Notes: generated by a model from the letters alone, not told the origin. Positions 1 through 11,200 are shown, counted from the first letter of the stretch. The stretch: DNA of 35,421 bases from Podochytrium sp. JEL0797 (GCA_027596195.1 JADGJG010000160.1:1-35421), one strand, 5' to 3'. Made by a program: numbers and translations.

Positions 1-3000
1 ACTTGTCAAGTTCAACCCAAGACCTCCAGCTTTCGTCGAAAGCAGGAATACTCCGATCGAGTCGTCCTCGTTGTATTGATCAATCAGAGATTGCCTGAGG
101 GTACGAGAAATCCAACGTCAAAAATCGCCACATTCCGCCACACCCCAGAAACGTGAAAAAACCGAACCTCTCTACAACGTTGGTCGACCCATCCAAACGA
201 AGGAACTTGATCTCAAGAGTTTGCATGACCGCCTCAAGAACTGTAGGGGAAAAGGAATCAGCAAAAACCGCACCCCCAAATCTCAAAGCCGCCAAAAAAA
301 AACCCCTCACCATTCAACATAATCACAAACTGCGAAAAAATCAACACCCGATCCCCACGCTTGATCATCTCGGGCAACTTTTCCTTGAGCCACTGAATCT
401 TGCCCGAATCCATCCACTCGTCGTCGCACAACGCGTGGTGCTGGATCGTGGGGAAGTTGAGACACAGTCGATGCAGCTCAAAGTCCGACATGTATTCCAT
501 ATCCTCGCGAATGTATTCCATGTTGGCGTCCATGTACTGGTCCTCCTGCCGGGGGGGAAGAGAAAACTAAAGTTCAGAACACACACAAAAAACGCACACA
601 CATCCGTTTTTCTTACCTTCATGATTTCCCGCGCCATCACCTTGATCTTATCACTGGTATACATTCTCCTAAACAACAGCGGATGATTCGCCGCCTTCCG
701 CAACTGCATCAATACATTCACATTATCGCCGGTCACAGGTTTCGGTGCTGCAGGAGGTTTCGGTGGTGCCTTGGGTGCCGCTTTCTTTTTGGGTGCCGCC
801 TTGCGACCGCGTTTGGCAGCCGGCTTTTCGGCAACGGATTCTTCTTCTTCGGGAGGTTCTTCGACGACAGCGGGAGGTGGCGGTGGCGGTGCTGCGGCAG
901 CCTCGGCAGCTTGTGACCGTTCCAATAAATTTTTCTTGCAATCGGCAATGATGGACTGAAAAAGAAAAGCGGTCAAACACAAATGTCTCCAGAATCATTC
1001 CCCCCCCCCCTTTTTTGCGTTTGTTATTACCTGATACAACGCATCCTGCGACTCCGTCATCTTACAAAACACCTCCTCACGCGTCTTCTGAGGCAACTCC
1101 GTCAACACGTCCTTCTTCTTTCGTCTCAATACAAACGGCGTCATCATTTGTTTGGCGCGGTGAATCCGCTGACGACTCAGCACTGTCGCGTCCGACGTAG
1201 CCGTCGCTTTGAGCGTAAAGATTTGCTTCAGGGCTTCCTCGTCGTTGGCAAACAGTTTGGGCATGATGAAGGTGAGGAGGGAGAGGAGTTCCATGAGGTT
1301 GTTTTGGAGTGGGGTTCCTACAAAAAAAAGAAACCACAAGAATCTGAGTTCCCCGAAACGAACCCAAGCAAAACCAAAAAAAAAAACGCACCCGTCAACA
1401 ACAACCGAAACGGCGTCCGAATCGAATTCAAATTCTGGTACCGCGAACTCTGCATATTCTTGACCATATGACCCTCATCCAACATCATACTCCGCGGCCT
1501 CAACTTTTTCAAAAAATTGCGGTCCTCCTTCGAACTCGACGCAAGGTTGTACGTCGTCACAACGGCATCGTAGTCGCCCAAATCACCCTCCGCGAGGTTG
1601 TATCGAATGTTTTCGCGTTCAAGTTGGGAGCCGTAGTACGAGAGCACGGTGAGGTCGGGCGCCCAGTTTTGAAACTCTCGCAGCCAGTTTTCGAGTGTGG
1701 AGGAAGGCACGATAATCAGGTGAGGAGAACCTCGGTCGCCTTGTTGTTTGAGTAAACTGATGAATGCAATCACTTGAGCCGTCTTTCCGAGTCCCATCTG
1801 CGAATCCAAACAAACGACAAGCGTGAATATCGGACATCTTTCCTCCCACGCGCACCATAAAACAAAAAAAATCCCACAAACCTCATCCGCCAAAATCCCA
1901 CCCAACCCCTTGCTATACAACAAATTCAACCAACTAACCCCAACAAGCTGATACCCCTTCAACTGCATCTTCTTGTTAAGATTCGCCGGCTGCTTCTTCA
2001 AGCACATTTCAGGGTCAAACCGCACAGGCGTGGCAGCACGGTCCTTGGTCGCCGACCCCGTCTCCTCTTCCTCCAACTCGTCCTTGGACCCACCACGCGG
2101 GACACCCGTCAAATGCAACCCAGCATCCGACTCGCTGTCTTCACTCTCCTCGCTTGCTTCCGAATTCATGTCGAAATCTTCACCGTCGGCGGCTTCCGCC
2201 CGCGGCTTCTTGGCCGTGGTCAAGTCTGATTTGACTTCGGCTTTCGCGTTGGGTGCAGAGGCGACCATCTCAGGGGCAGGAACGGCAGCAAGGGTGGTGG
2301 TGACGATAGTGGGAGTGGTGGTGACAGGGACAACAGGATTCACTTCCGCCTTGACGGCCGCGTCCACCACAACGTCCATCTCCGTCTTTTCCTCTTTGGT
2401 TTCAACCGCAACGTCCATCTCCGCCTTTTCCTCCTTTGTTTCAACCGCAACGTCCATCTCCGCCTTTTCCTCCTTCTCAACCTTCACAGGTTCGCCAGCT
2501 TCGGATTTGACGCCCGCCGCCTCAGCAGCACCAACAGCATCAGCAGCCACAACAGCCGAATCAGCAACTTCCGAAGCAACAGCAACATCCGAAGCAACAG
2601 CACCAGCCGCCATCGGATGCGGAGGAACATCCGTAAACGTCAACTTCACAGGACTCGTCGCCGCCCCCGTCTCAACCCAATTCTGCATCACCCCCAACAC
2701 TTCCCCACCCTTTTTTTCGCACTGCGTAATCAGACGATCGACTTGGTCGTACCCGTCCATGAGTGTCGTGTATTTTTCGAGAAGCTTGGAAATCTTTTTT
2801 TTGCCGCGCTTGTGGATTTCGAATTTCACGTACATGTCCGAGACGGATTCGTAGGGGCGCAGTTCTGGGGAGTAGGCATGATAAATTAGTTGCACGAACG
2901 CACGTGTGCGTCCAACGCGTCGATTCTCTCGCTTCTTCCTCCTTTCTCGCTCGCCGCTCACCCCTCACAAAACACAACGTGTAAAACACTCACCAATAAT

Positions 3001-4505
3001 CGTATCCGCCTGCTCCTCCGTACACATCAACGTATCAAGCATCTCCTTCTTGTCAACCCCCCCAAAAAACTCAAACATCTGCTGCTCCACCGCCGCCTGT
3101 CTCGCATCATCGTCATGATCCCTGTACCCGCCACCACCTCCACCGCCACCACCCTCCGAATCATCGTCATCATCGTCCTCCTCCGAATCAAACGTTTCTT
3201 CCTCCTCCTCCTCCGAATCACTCCCGCGGTTCCGTTTCCTCCGATTCTTCTGCTTCGACACGGCCTGAGAAGTCATGAGGAGTGGTTTCGAGGGCGGCAT
3301 GTACACCACGGGACGTTGCGAAGAGGAAGCCGCGTATTGCTGCTGCAGACGCGCTTGTTGGAGGAGGTATTGCGTCGAATGTTGCGGATGTTGTTGCAAC
3401 AGGGGGTGTTGCTGCTGTTGCTGTTGCTGCTGCAATTGACGCTGGCGTTGCAGATACATTTGTTGTTGCTGCAGTTGCAAATACTGGAGCTGTTGATACT
3501 GCAGTTGCTGCTGTTTGCTTTTCATGGGTTACATGTTTGTGGGGGCAGGTTGGGGAATGGGAGCCATGATTCCGTTGTTGGTTGGGTTTTGCGGGGTAGC
3601 AGGGGTGGTGGTGGAATTCGACGCGGCGGGGTTGAGGTTGGCGGTGGTGGCGCCGCCCAGGTTCATGAGGGGGTTTGTGAAGGGCGTACCAGGCGCGGCG
3701 CTGCCTGGGGTGGTGCCGCGAGGAAGCATGGCCATGTTGGGGTTCAATCCGGCATTCAGCATCATTTGGTTCATTTGCATCTGCTGCATCCACTGCTGCT
3801 GTTGCTGCTGCATCATCATTTGCTGCTGCTGCTGTTGAAGTTGAAACTGCTGTTGTTGCTGCTGTGTGGTTGATGATGGTAGTTGGTAGTTGTTTGTGAG
3901 GAGAGACGATGTCGGGGCAATGGGGTTCACGAAGCGTGCATTGAATTGGTTGAGGGGTATGTCCGACTTTTTGACGAGTTTCTTTTTCTTTGGGAGGCCT
4001 GTTGAAGGAGTGAGATTGTGTGTGGGAGACATCAGCACGGCTACGCACCCTCGCCCTCAGATATTTTTTTTTTGGCCAGCTGCACGTCGCCGCCAGACGC
4101 CTCGAGCACACTCAGCAGCGAGTTTACGGGCAGCGCAGGAAACGTGGCCATCAGCATGGACAGCGCGTGGTCCGTGGGCGTCGCTGCGGGCGGCCGCGCG
4201 AGGGCGGCGGCCCACTGGTGCTGCTGCTGCTGTTGCTGCTGCAGCTGCTGCTGCTGTTGTAGTTGCTGCTGCTGAAACTGCTGCTGGAACTGCGGCGACG
4301 CAAACGAGGCCGAAGAAGACGACGAGGCAGCCAGCGGGTTTCGCAGCCGCGGCGTCGTCGCAGCAGACCCGCTTGGCACTGGCGTGTCCGGAACAAGAAC
4401 CAGGGGCGTGCCCAGGGCACCGGATGGTGCGGGCGGCGTCGCGATAGGCGCCTCGGTGCTGGGTGGGGTGCCGTTGGCAGTGCTGGGTGTTGCGGCGGCC
4501 TCCAT
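1..4505 (-). CDS. FUN30: SNF2-family chromatin remodeller, Fun30/SMARCAD1 type (3' end outside window; in-frame TAA inside)
   Basis: ATP-dependent nucleosome remodeller of the Fun30/SMARCAD1/ETL1 class, acting in the nucleus. Exons by frame matching: 4505-4049, 3998-2994, 2864-1882, 1797-1392, 1317-1031, 955-617, 545-311, 240-168, 94 to the window edge (about 1293 codons). A CUE-like helix pair ([20 protein letters not shown]) sits near residues 112-148. The family linker [15 protein letters not shown] follows the second intron. ATPase motifs are present: ADEMGLGKT rebuilt across intron 1798-1881, the DEGH box as [20 protein letters not shown] across intron 1318-1391, [15 protein letters not shown], and the start of lobe 2 ([20 protein letters not shown]). 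Motif VI is beyond the window. Oddities are three glutamine-rich blocks, a 39-nt coding minisatellite, a Pro/Lys/Ala-rich insert of about 60 residues before LMQLRK, and a TAA at 3531-3529. Family call is firm; the N-terminal model is uncertain because of that stop. Confidence 0.9.
2361..2477 (-). repeat. 39-nt coding minisatellite, three copies
   Basis: Three consecutive copies of a 39-nt unit in the Fun30-like exon encode a 13-residue acidic/basic unit ([13 protein letters not shown]). The two left-hand copies on the minus strand (2439-2477 and 2400-2438) are nearly identical and the third is more diverged. The repeat lies in the disordered linker between the CUE-like region and the ATPase. 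Confidence 0.85.
3334..3515 (-). repeat. Glutamine/leucine/tyrosine-rich tract after the in-frame stop
   Basis: Starts a few codons after the TAA at 3529-3531 and reads Q-rich with Leu and Tyr ([20 protein letters not shown]). Its composition continues the tract upstream of the stop, which argues for a single original coding region. Confidence 0.75.
3529..3531 (-). other. In-frame TAA inside the Fun30-like gene
   Basis: Reading on the minus strand, the second exon runs ATG TAA CCC ATG AAA. The reading frame before and after the TAA is the same and both sides are glutamine-rich. One C-to-T change from CAA (Gln) would explain it. The remaining explanations are a sequencing error, a nonsense allele, two adjacent genes with the second starting at 3525, or removal of 15 nt between a GT at 3532 and an AG at 3518. 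That last option would be far shorter than any other intron seen here. TAA is a working stop in this genome because the eS6 gene ends with it. Confidence 0.8.
3781..3874 (-). repeat. Polyglutamine tract (CAG/CAA) in the Fun30-like gene
   Basis: Mixed CAG/CAA codons give runs of five to seven Gln, broken by Met, Leu and Phe. It lies in the second exon, between the CUE-like region and the in-frame stop. Confidence 0.85.
4218..4290 (-). repeat. Polyglutamine tract in the first Fun30-like exon
   Basis: CAG/CAA-rich stretch encoding Gln runs broken by Leu and Phe, just upstream of the CUE-like helices. The mixed codons make it less slippage-prone than a pure CAG run. Confidence 0.85.
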
Positions 4506-5097
4506 GCGATGTTGAGTTTGCCAAAAAAAACAAACAGAAAAAATATTCAGTCGCCGTGTTCGGACAACAATCGATCTTGCACATTTCCCCTCCCCTTCCT
4601 CTACGAAATAAACTAAAAACGCGATGTAAAGTAAGCATCGGAGAATCGGTCGCTGTGAAAGGCGTCTGTCAAATCAGACGCGCCGTTCAACTTCAGCTTC
4701 TGTGATTCCTTCAATTGCGCCCAATCCAACAGAACTCGCGTCCCTCGTCGAAAAGTTAAACAGTCATTATCCTCTCTGTTTGCCACGCCTGCCCCTCGTG
4801 TTTTGCCAATGTTTTGCCGCCACTCACCGATGGCGTGTTTCCACTTTTTAAAAAGTATAGTTCTACAACACCTTCGTTTCTACTTCGTCATACGCTTACT
4901 ACTGTTATTACCCACTGTTTGAAAAAAATGGTGAACTCGGAGAGAAACCATCGAACTCCGCAATCCTCAACCATCCGTCCATCATCAAAATATTTGTTCT
5001 GAAATATTCACTTTATTGGACATGACTGGACAAAGCAATCCAATGATACCCACCCCCACCTCAACAAATCACCAAAGAAAAAGCCCCAGAAAAAGAC
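4506..5097. other. Intergenic, between Fun30-like 5' end and eS6 3' end
   Basis: This 592-nt stretch should contain the promoter of the Fun30-like gene and the 3' untranslated region of the eS6 gene, both on the minus strand. ORFs here are short and lack protein-like composition. No RNA gene or clear TATA box is evident. Confidence 0.6.
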
Positions 5098-6476
5098 TTA
5101 AGCAGTGGCGCTCTTGCGGACAGACGAGAGTCTCTTGCGGGTCTCGGATCTCTTCTCCTTTCTCTCCTTGACACGGTTGGCCAAAAGCTTGGCGTAGTCA
5201 GCAGCCTCCTCACGGGCAACCTCCTGAGCCTTCTTCTTCAAGGCGAAACGGGCACGACGACGCTGGAGAGTAAGAGGAGTCACAAGACGCTGGATCTTGG
5301 GAGCCTTGGTGAACGGCTTCTTTCCCTCCTTCTTGGGGGTAATCTCGCGACGAATCACGTACTTGCGCACGTCGTCCTCCTTCGAGAGTCCAAACATCTT
5401 TCTGATCTTGGAAGCACGCTTGGGTCCGAGACGCTTGGGCATGCTCGTGTCCGTGAGGCCGGGGATCTCGTTGTCTCCCTGCTTGACGACAATCAAGGAG
5501 AGGGCGGCAATGTCGGAGGCGACAATGCATCCACGCACTGTCTTTCTCTTGCGCTCTCCCGTGCGACGGGAGCGGTAGCAAGAGTGGCCCTTGGAGAGGA
5601 GGAGGGAGGCACGGCCGGGGCGGAGGACACCCTGCTTCATGGGGAATCCCTGCTTGTCGTTTCCTCCAGTGATCTTGAAGACGTATCCCTTGAACTCGTC
5701 GCCGAGGCCGTCGGCCTTAACGTCCTGGGACATGCGCTTGTCGTAGAAGATGCGACTAAAAATCGACAGGTTCGTTAGTTGGGTCTGATCGTGTCGCTCG
5801 TGATGCGAGAAGGGATGTGCGATTCGTGCATCGTTGATGTCCAACTCGATTTTCGTCCATCTGATTTCATCCAGCACTTCGCTCCAATCGCATTCCTCTC
5901 CCACTGGGCGCATCCATCCAAAACCCAAACATCTCTTCGACCCAGCTCCCAATTAACTTCGCTAAGCAGGCTCTAAATACGTACGTCTTGCGCTCGTCAT
6001 CGATCTCGATCATCTTCTGGGTGCCCAGAGCTGGGTTGGCAATGTTCAACTAAAATCACGAGAGCAATCGTTTAGTATATACGTCTGGAAAGATACGTGG
6101 TAGAGAGTATATGTGCAGATCGGGGAGAGGCTTCGTATGGTGTATCCGCGGACCAAATCTCCAACCCCGCCCATAACTCCAAAGTTCATGCCCCAGCAGC
6201 ACGAATCCACCACCGACACTACATCTTCGTAATTCGTCCACGCATAGGAGTTGTGCAGGGCAGCCAGCGATTCGAGTGCTTCGATTCTCCAAAGTGCACG
6301 AGATGGCATCCCACCGTCCATCCTCCATCCCCACCCAAATCACGGCCATCATGAACTCAAATTCATCGATCCGACATGCGATACGTCAAGCTGATGTACT
6401 GGTGCGTAGACTGAGTGGTGCGGATGGCTGTAGGGCGGTACGCGACACTGGGCGCAGGTGGAGGGCCAACCTTCAT
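5098..6476 (-). CDS. RPS6: 40S ribosomal protein eS6 (RPS6)
   Basis: Component of the small ribosomal subunit. Exons: 6476-6471 (ATG AAG), 6049-5985, 5755-5098, giving 242 residues (human 249, yeast 236). Recognised from [76 protein letters not shown] and [14 protein letters not shown]. The tail KRLSSVRKS keeps the basic-Leu-Ser-Ser pattern phosphorylated in other eS6 proteins. The first intron (6050-6470, 421 nt) falls directly after codon 2, as in yeast RPS6 genes. Its 3' end has a good branch site (TACTAAAC) and TTTTAG acceptor. The six-base first exon at 6471-6476 is the weakest part of the model. It is the nearest upstream ATGAAG followed by GT, but the donor GTTGGC is poor, and a second ATGAAA-GT lies in the duplicate at about 6732. 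Confidence 0.93.
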
Positions 6477-6629
6477 AATATCGAGGGGAAAAAGGACTTC
6501 GAAAAAATGCACCCGCGATTTTCCTTTGGCCAACGAGCGCCTTGTCTACAAGGTGCCTCAGAAGGGCGGTGCAATAGTCAGGTGCTTATTCGCGTTTTCT
6601 CCATCGTGTTCATAGGCAGGCCGCGACAG
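6406..6629. repeat. Dispersed repeat copy A (contains eS6 first exon)
   Basis: Closely resembles 6662-6941. Shared blocks include GGATGGCTGTAGGGCG, AAAAGGACTTCGAAAAAATG and GATTTTCCTTTGGCCAACGA. Copy A lacks about 56 nt present in copy B. It carries the ATGAAG-GT taken as the eS6 first exon, so the repeat probably began as the eS6 5' region. Confidence 0.8.
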
Positions 6630-6661
6630 ATTCTAGTGTTCTTCCATTTGGAAGTTCTAGT

Positions 6662-6941
6662 TTGTAGATCGTGCGGTGTGGATGGCTGTAGGGCGTTACG
6701 CGATGCTGGGCGCAGGTGGAGTGCCAACTTTCATTGTCGAGGGAAAAAGGACTTCGAAAAAATGCACCTGCGATTTTCCTTTGGCCAACGAGGGTCCTTG
6801 TCAACAAGATGCCTCAGAAGGTCGCGATAGTCTGTTTCCCTTTAAAGAATATTGGTAATGCTGGCATCACAGTGGGAGGGGGGTTCCAGAATATGCATTC
6901 GCGTTTTCTCATTCATGTTCAGGCTGGCAGGACGCAACAGA
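6662..6941. repeat. Dispersed repeat copy B
   Basis: Tandem copy of 6406-6629 with an extra stretch (CTTTAAAGAATATTGGTAAT and following) that is shared with copy C. On the minus strand it keeps ATGAAA followed by GT at the position equivalent to the eS6 first exon, so it could in principle serve as an alternative upstream exon and promoter. Confidence 0.8.
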
Positions 6942-7199
6942 TACAAAAATCCCTTTTCCTTGTGCGTCTCTTCAGCCACTTCTCCTAAAAATGCGAGGTT
7001 GAGCTGCCAATTTGCGTTCTCAACGACCCTTCGCTTTGAAGGGGGTGGTGGGATTTTCTTTCGCCCCTTGAAATGGTCGATTCTCTTCTCCCGACCTCCC
7101 CAAAAGAAAGGCTCTTTATTGTCAATATCGAAAGAAAGAAAGGCATCGTGTAAGAGTTTATTCTCTGTATGGCTCATCGTACTGCTCCTTAGTCTAAGT

Positions 7200-7635
7200 A
7201 AGGGGTCAGGTTTTGGGGAAAAGGATCCTGATCTGAGGATGGAGACTCCAGATTTTGGAGAAGTCGATATTCTGCAGTTTGCATCATTTGACAAGTTCTC
7301 GGCCATGTTCGAGGATCGCAGCCGAGTCAGAAAATGTTGCGAGTTGGTTGTGACAGCAACCCTGAGTTAGAGTTCCCCTCGGATTGGACGATTTTTTCCT
7401 TGACGAGGTGCGCGAAACTTGGGAGCTTCAAATCACGAGTGGAGATGCGATCACTCTTCAAGATTCCATCGTGTGTTCTCCCTGGGGTTGGAAACGCTTG
7501 GTCTTTCCGCCACTTTATCTACCTCGGATGTGGATTACTTTTAGCAACGAGGTGCAAGATTTAACATGCGCCATTGATGACTGTACTCCAGAAGAATCTC
7601 GTGGGCCAAACGCGCAAGTTGAGGGTGGTGGTTGA
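7200..7635 (+). pseudogene. Unrecognised decayed ORF
   Basis: The plus strand has protein-like sequence in different frames. One frame gives METPDFGEVDILQFASFDKF up to a stop near 7370. Another, at 7384-7635, gives DEVRETWELQITSGDAI and WKRLVFPPLYLPRMWITFSN. Composition (Trp, Pro, charged residues, low bias) looks like true coding sequence, but the frames do not join without shifts or an unseen intron. No family is recognised. It may be a gene remnant carried by the rearrangements around it, or two exons of a gene not otherwise seen. Confidence 0.3.
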
Positions 7636-7756
7636 CGGAGATTTTATTGGCAGATTGATTTGTGGGAAGTGGTCGTGCAAGCTTGCAAGCTGGGGGGCGA
7701 AGGCGAGAACATATTGAAAGAGGGATTGAGGAAGGTGGAAGAATGATTGGATAAGG

Positions 7757-8085
7757 TCAGAGGCCTCGAATCGCCCAGCAGCGGTGCACAGAGCAGCATC
7801 CAAAGCCACAACACAATGAAAAATTCACTCATCACCGCATCTGCTCGAAGGGATATCCAGCAAATAAAGCGCCATCTTGTCTGCCTTGATGGCTAGTGCC
7901 AACTCTGTCGCCATCATATGAAAATTCTTGCGCGTTTCCAAACTCTGAACTTTGAAGGGAGAGTTGGGATGAAATTTGGCAGTCTCCACCAGAAACTTGA
8001 CCATTTCGAGGTGGAACATGGCCACGTGAAGGAGATTCGAGCCATACACCAGCAAATGATCGACGACTGGGATATGTGATTTCAA
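7757..8085 (-). pseudogene. Broken duplicate of part of the neighbouring ankyrin gene
   Basis: The minus-strand reading (HIPVVDHLLVYGSNLLHVA, VKFLVETAKFHPNSPFKVQS, ALYLLDIPSSRCGDE) matches the ankyrin gene segment at about 10420-10720 with a few substitutions. Where the gene has GAG TAT ATT, the copy has GAG TGA ATT, an in-frame stop. The same frame then resumes the match (LDAALC against VDAALR). No start region or flanking ankyrin repeats accompany it, so it is a truncated, dead copy. Confidence 0.85.
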
Positions 8086-8092
8086 GCCGATA

Positions 8093-8230
8093 AGGCCTTG
8101 TCAACAAGATACCTCAGAAGGGCGCGATAATCTGTTTCCCTTTCAAGAATATTGGTAACACTTGCATCACAGTGGGAGAGGGGGGGGGGGGAGTTCCATA
8201 ATATGCATTCACATTTTCTCCTTCATTTCA
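8093..8230. repeat. Dispersed repeat copy C (partial)
   Basis: Matches the right-hand part of copy B: TTGTCAACAAGAT, CCTCAGAAGG, TCTGTTTCCCTTT, AGAATATTGGTAA, GCATCACAGTGGGAG and ATATGCATTC. It contains a run of 12 G at 8180-8191. It abuts the ankyrin pseudogene, so the copies appear to have moved during the same rearrangements. Confidence 0.75.
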
Positions 8231-8275
8231 AAAAAATCGTTTTCTTTTTGTTGAAACCTATACTTTTAATTTAAT

Positions 8276-11200
8276 TCAAAAACTCGAGTTGGAAGAATCG
8301 GAGAAATCCATATCCAAGGCTTCCTCTTCCGGCTCATTGCGCTTTCCGGAAGAATCCGATATTTCCATATCCATAGCTCGCTTTCTTTTCGCAGCACTTA
8401 TCATAGCCCTTCTCTTGCGCTCGATGTTGCAATTTCGGGTAGGGTGGGTGAATGAATGCGGGTGGTGAACACAGACCAATCCAGCCATCTCTGCTTCCTT
8501 CCGCTGTTTCTTTTTCTCCTTCTTTGCCTCCTTCTTTGAATCCCTGCGCTCTATTTGAAGGAGAAAAAACGATTAGAAAAAAATAGAATCACCTGCTATA
8601 ATAAAAGAGTAAGTACCTTGTGAACGAGCCTTCATTTGCTGCACCAGTATTGCATGCTCCGCCTTTTTCCGTTGCTTGACAACCTTGGGGCAATTTTCGG
8701 TTGTGTGTGTGGCAAATGGATGGTGGACACAGATATTCTCCAACAGCTTGAGGGAATCAATGAGTTTGACGCGATCCTCCCGCAATCTTCCATCCACTGA
8801 ATCCCAATCAATATCACCTCCCCCAATCAGCAATGACAATGGTGTCTCCTCATTGTCATCCACCTCTTTCATGGAAACTCCCGCGCCTTTCACAGCTGTA
8901 AGAGCGGAGCTGATGCACACGGATTGAATCGGTTTCGAGCCGCTTCGGATGCTCTCAAACCAAGTGAGAATGAGACCATGAGCAACAGTTTGACCCTTCC
9001 TGTTCTTTCCCTTTGGGGTGCAGTCACTCATTTCCAAGCACATTGTCATCACAGATTGGTGAGGGGCCTTCTTGGCAGCGACAAAAAAACCTCCCGCAAA
9101 CGAACAGGCGTCACGCAAAATCGAAATCGACATGGCGTTCATTGCGAGCCTGTTGAGCTCATCTCGTCTCGTTGGTCCCAAGCCGTTGACAAGTGCATGC
9201 ACTAGCCGAAGCAAGACCTCCAAGTCCTCCGTGGGGATCTTCAATCCGTGTTTGCCACGATACGAGCTGGTATTGGCGAGAGTGTGCAGAGGAAGCTCAC
9301 CCTTGACTTCAACACAGGCAAGGTCGAGAGAGGGATTCTTCTCCAGTACCGACAAGGCAGTGTGAAACTCCCCTTTTCGAAGGTGGTGGGCGAGTTTGTT
9401 TGCGGCATTCATCTGCCTGACTGGCAGACGATCCGATCCTCCAACCATATCGGTAACTGGATATTTCGATAGCGAAAGCTCTTTCTCCGCCACATCCGTC
9501 CTCTGCTTCTTGCATGCACCAAGCGCCAACCGTGGATCAAACTTCCGCTTCACACCTTCCCCTTCAACCGTTTGCCGGCGCTTTCCAACCGCAGACCCAC
9601 TCAAACAATCCAACTGCTCCCTCATCACTCGACAATACCCTTCCAAAATCCCAACTGCCGAACCTGCACCCACAATCTCCGACGACATGAAATCAAGAAC
9701 CGTCTCCCCATCGCCATTCACACAGTTGACATCCCATCCCCACGAATTCTGCTCACTGACCTCAAGAAGCTTTTTCATCACAGGCACGAGATGCTCAGCC
9801 TGCAACCCAAAACCGGGCGACAACGTCTCCCCACGCGCCAACGCGACAAAAACCCGCGCCACCAAATGCAAAATTGTCCACCCCCGCGTTTCCGTCGTGA
9901 TCCCAAGAAGCCCGAACCAATCGACACCTTCCGTTGGGTTACAAGCTTCCTTCATAATGAGAATAATGAACGGAGTGAGCCCGCACGCATTGCTCGTGTT
10001 CTCCAGATCGCGACTCATTGAAACCAAGCGTGTTGCGAATTGGAGAGCGACTTGGGTGTTCGTTTCGGGAAGGTTTGCACAGAGGAGGTGGAGCGGGGTG
10101 TTGAGGTTCGAATCGACGGCGGAAACGTTGGCACCAGACTCGAGAAGGAAGGTGGCGAGCTCGAAATCCATAGTCAACAGAGAAACGTGAAGAAAGCTCC
10201 CGATCGCCGGGTTGAAAGCCGAGTTGACTTCGTAACCGGCGACTTTGAAGAGGTAGGAGACGCGACCGACGGGAACTTTGGCGGCACGCAGAGCCAACGG
10301 CAAGTCGGGAGTGACAGTCAAAACATGGAGGCAGCATCTGGGCTGCGCAGTGTATCGTTGGTACAACCACTCGATCCGGCTGACTTCGGCCATTTCCACA
10401 ACCTCTGAGGCTTCCAATCGCCGAACGGCGTCGCGCAGAGCGGCATCCACAGCCACCAACCGATGTATAATATACTCATCACTGCATCTGCTCGAAGGAA
10501 TATCCAACAAATAAAACGCCGTCTTGTCCGCCTTGACTGCAAGTGCCAACTCCGTCGCCGTCATATGAAATTTCTCGCGCGTTTCCAAACTCCGAACTTT
10601 GAAGGGAGAGTTGGGATGAAATTTGGCAGTCTCCACCAGAAACTTGACCGTCTCCAGGTTGAACACGGCCACGTGTAGTAGATTCGACCCATACACCCGC
10701 AAATGATCGACGACTGGGACATGATTCGGACCAAAACACACCGACACGGCGCGGTCCGGAACAACAAACTTGCGGATACGGTCTTGCGTCCCCCCCTCCT
10801 TTCCCTCAAACCAGTACCAATGTCGCAAGGTCTGAAATGGCATTAACGTCTCCCCACCAGGCCAAAACCAAGACGTGAACACAGCATGCGCCCCCGTGAA
10901 CATCAACTTCCCTAAGACATAATCCGAAATCTGAAAGTCGCTGACAGAGGGTTGTGTTCGAAACCATTCGAACAAAACTTTGTGCCCGCGCAAAATGGTG
11001 AGGTTGTACGCATCGACACCGTGGTCGTTTTTTTGACGGGCAAAGGAAGGTATATGAGCAGGAAACTTGTTCAAGAACGCGTGCAAGTGGTCCGCCGGGC
11101 CTTGAATGTGGTGGGAATGTGCGACGGGCGGGTGTTGCGCCAACATCATAAGGAAATTGGACCCGTCCAAGGGATCCCTAATTCCCCATAACAAGGGATT

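Noticed and set aside
3518..3532. A 15-nt intron that would remove the in-frame TAA
   Set aside because: All other introns here are 50 nt or longer; a Gln-to-stop change or an error is simpler.
6050..6470. snoRNA inside the long eS6 intron
   Set aside because: ATGATGG resembles a C box, but no matching D box or terminal stem could be found by eye.
6842..7306. Minus-strand ORF of 154 codons
   Set aside because: It overlaps the dispersed repeat and has no recognisable domain; the opposite strand has equally open, more protein-like sequence.
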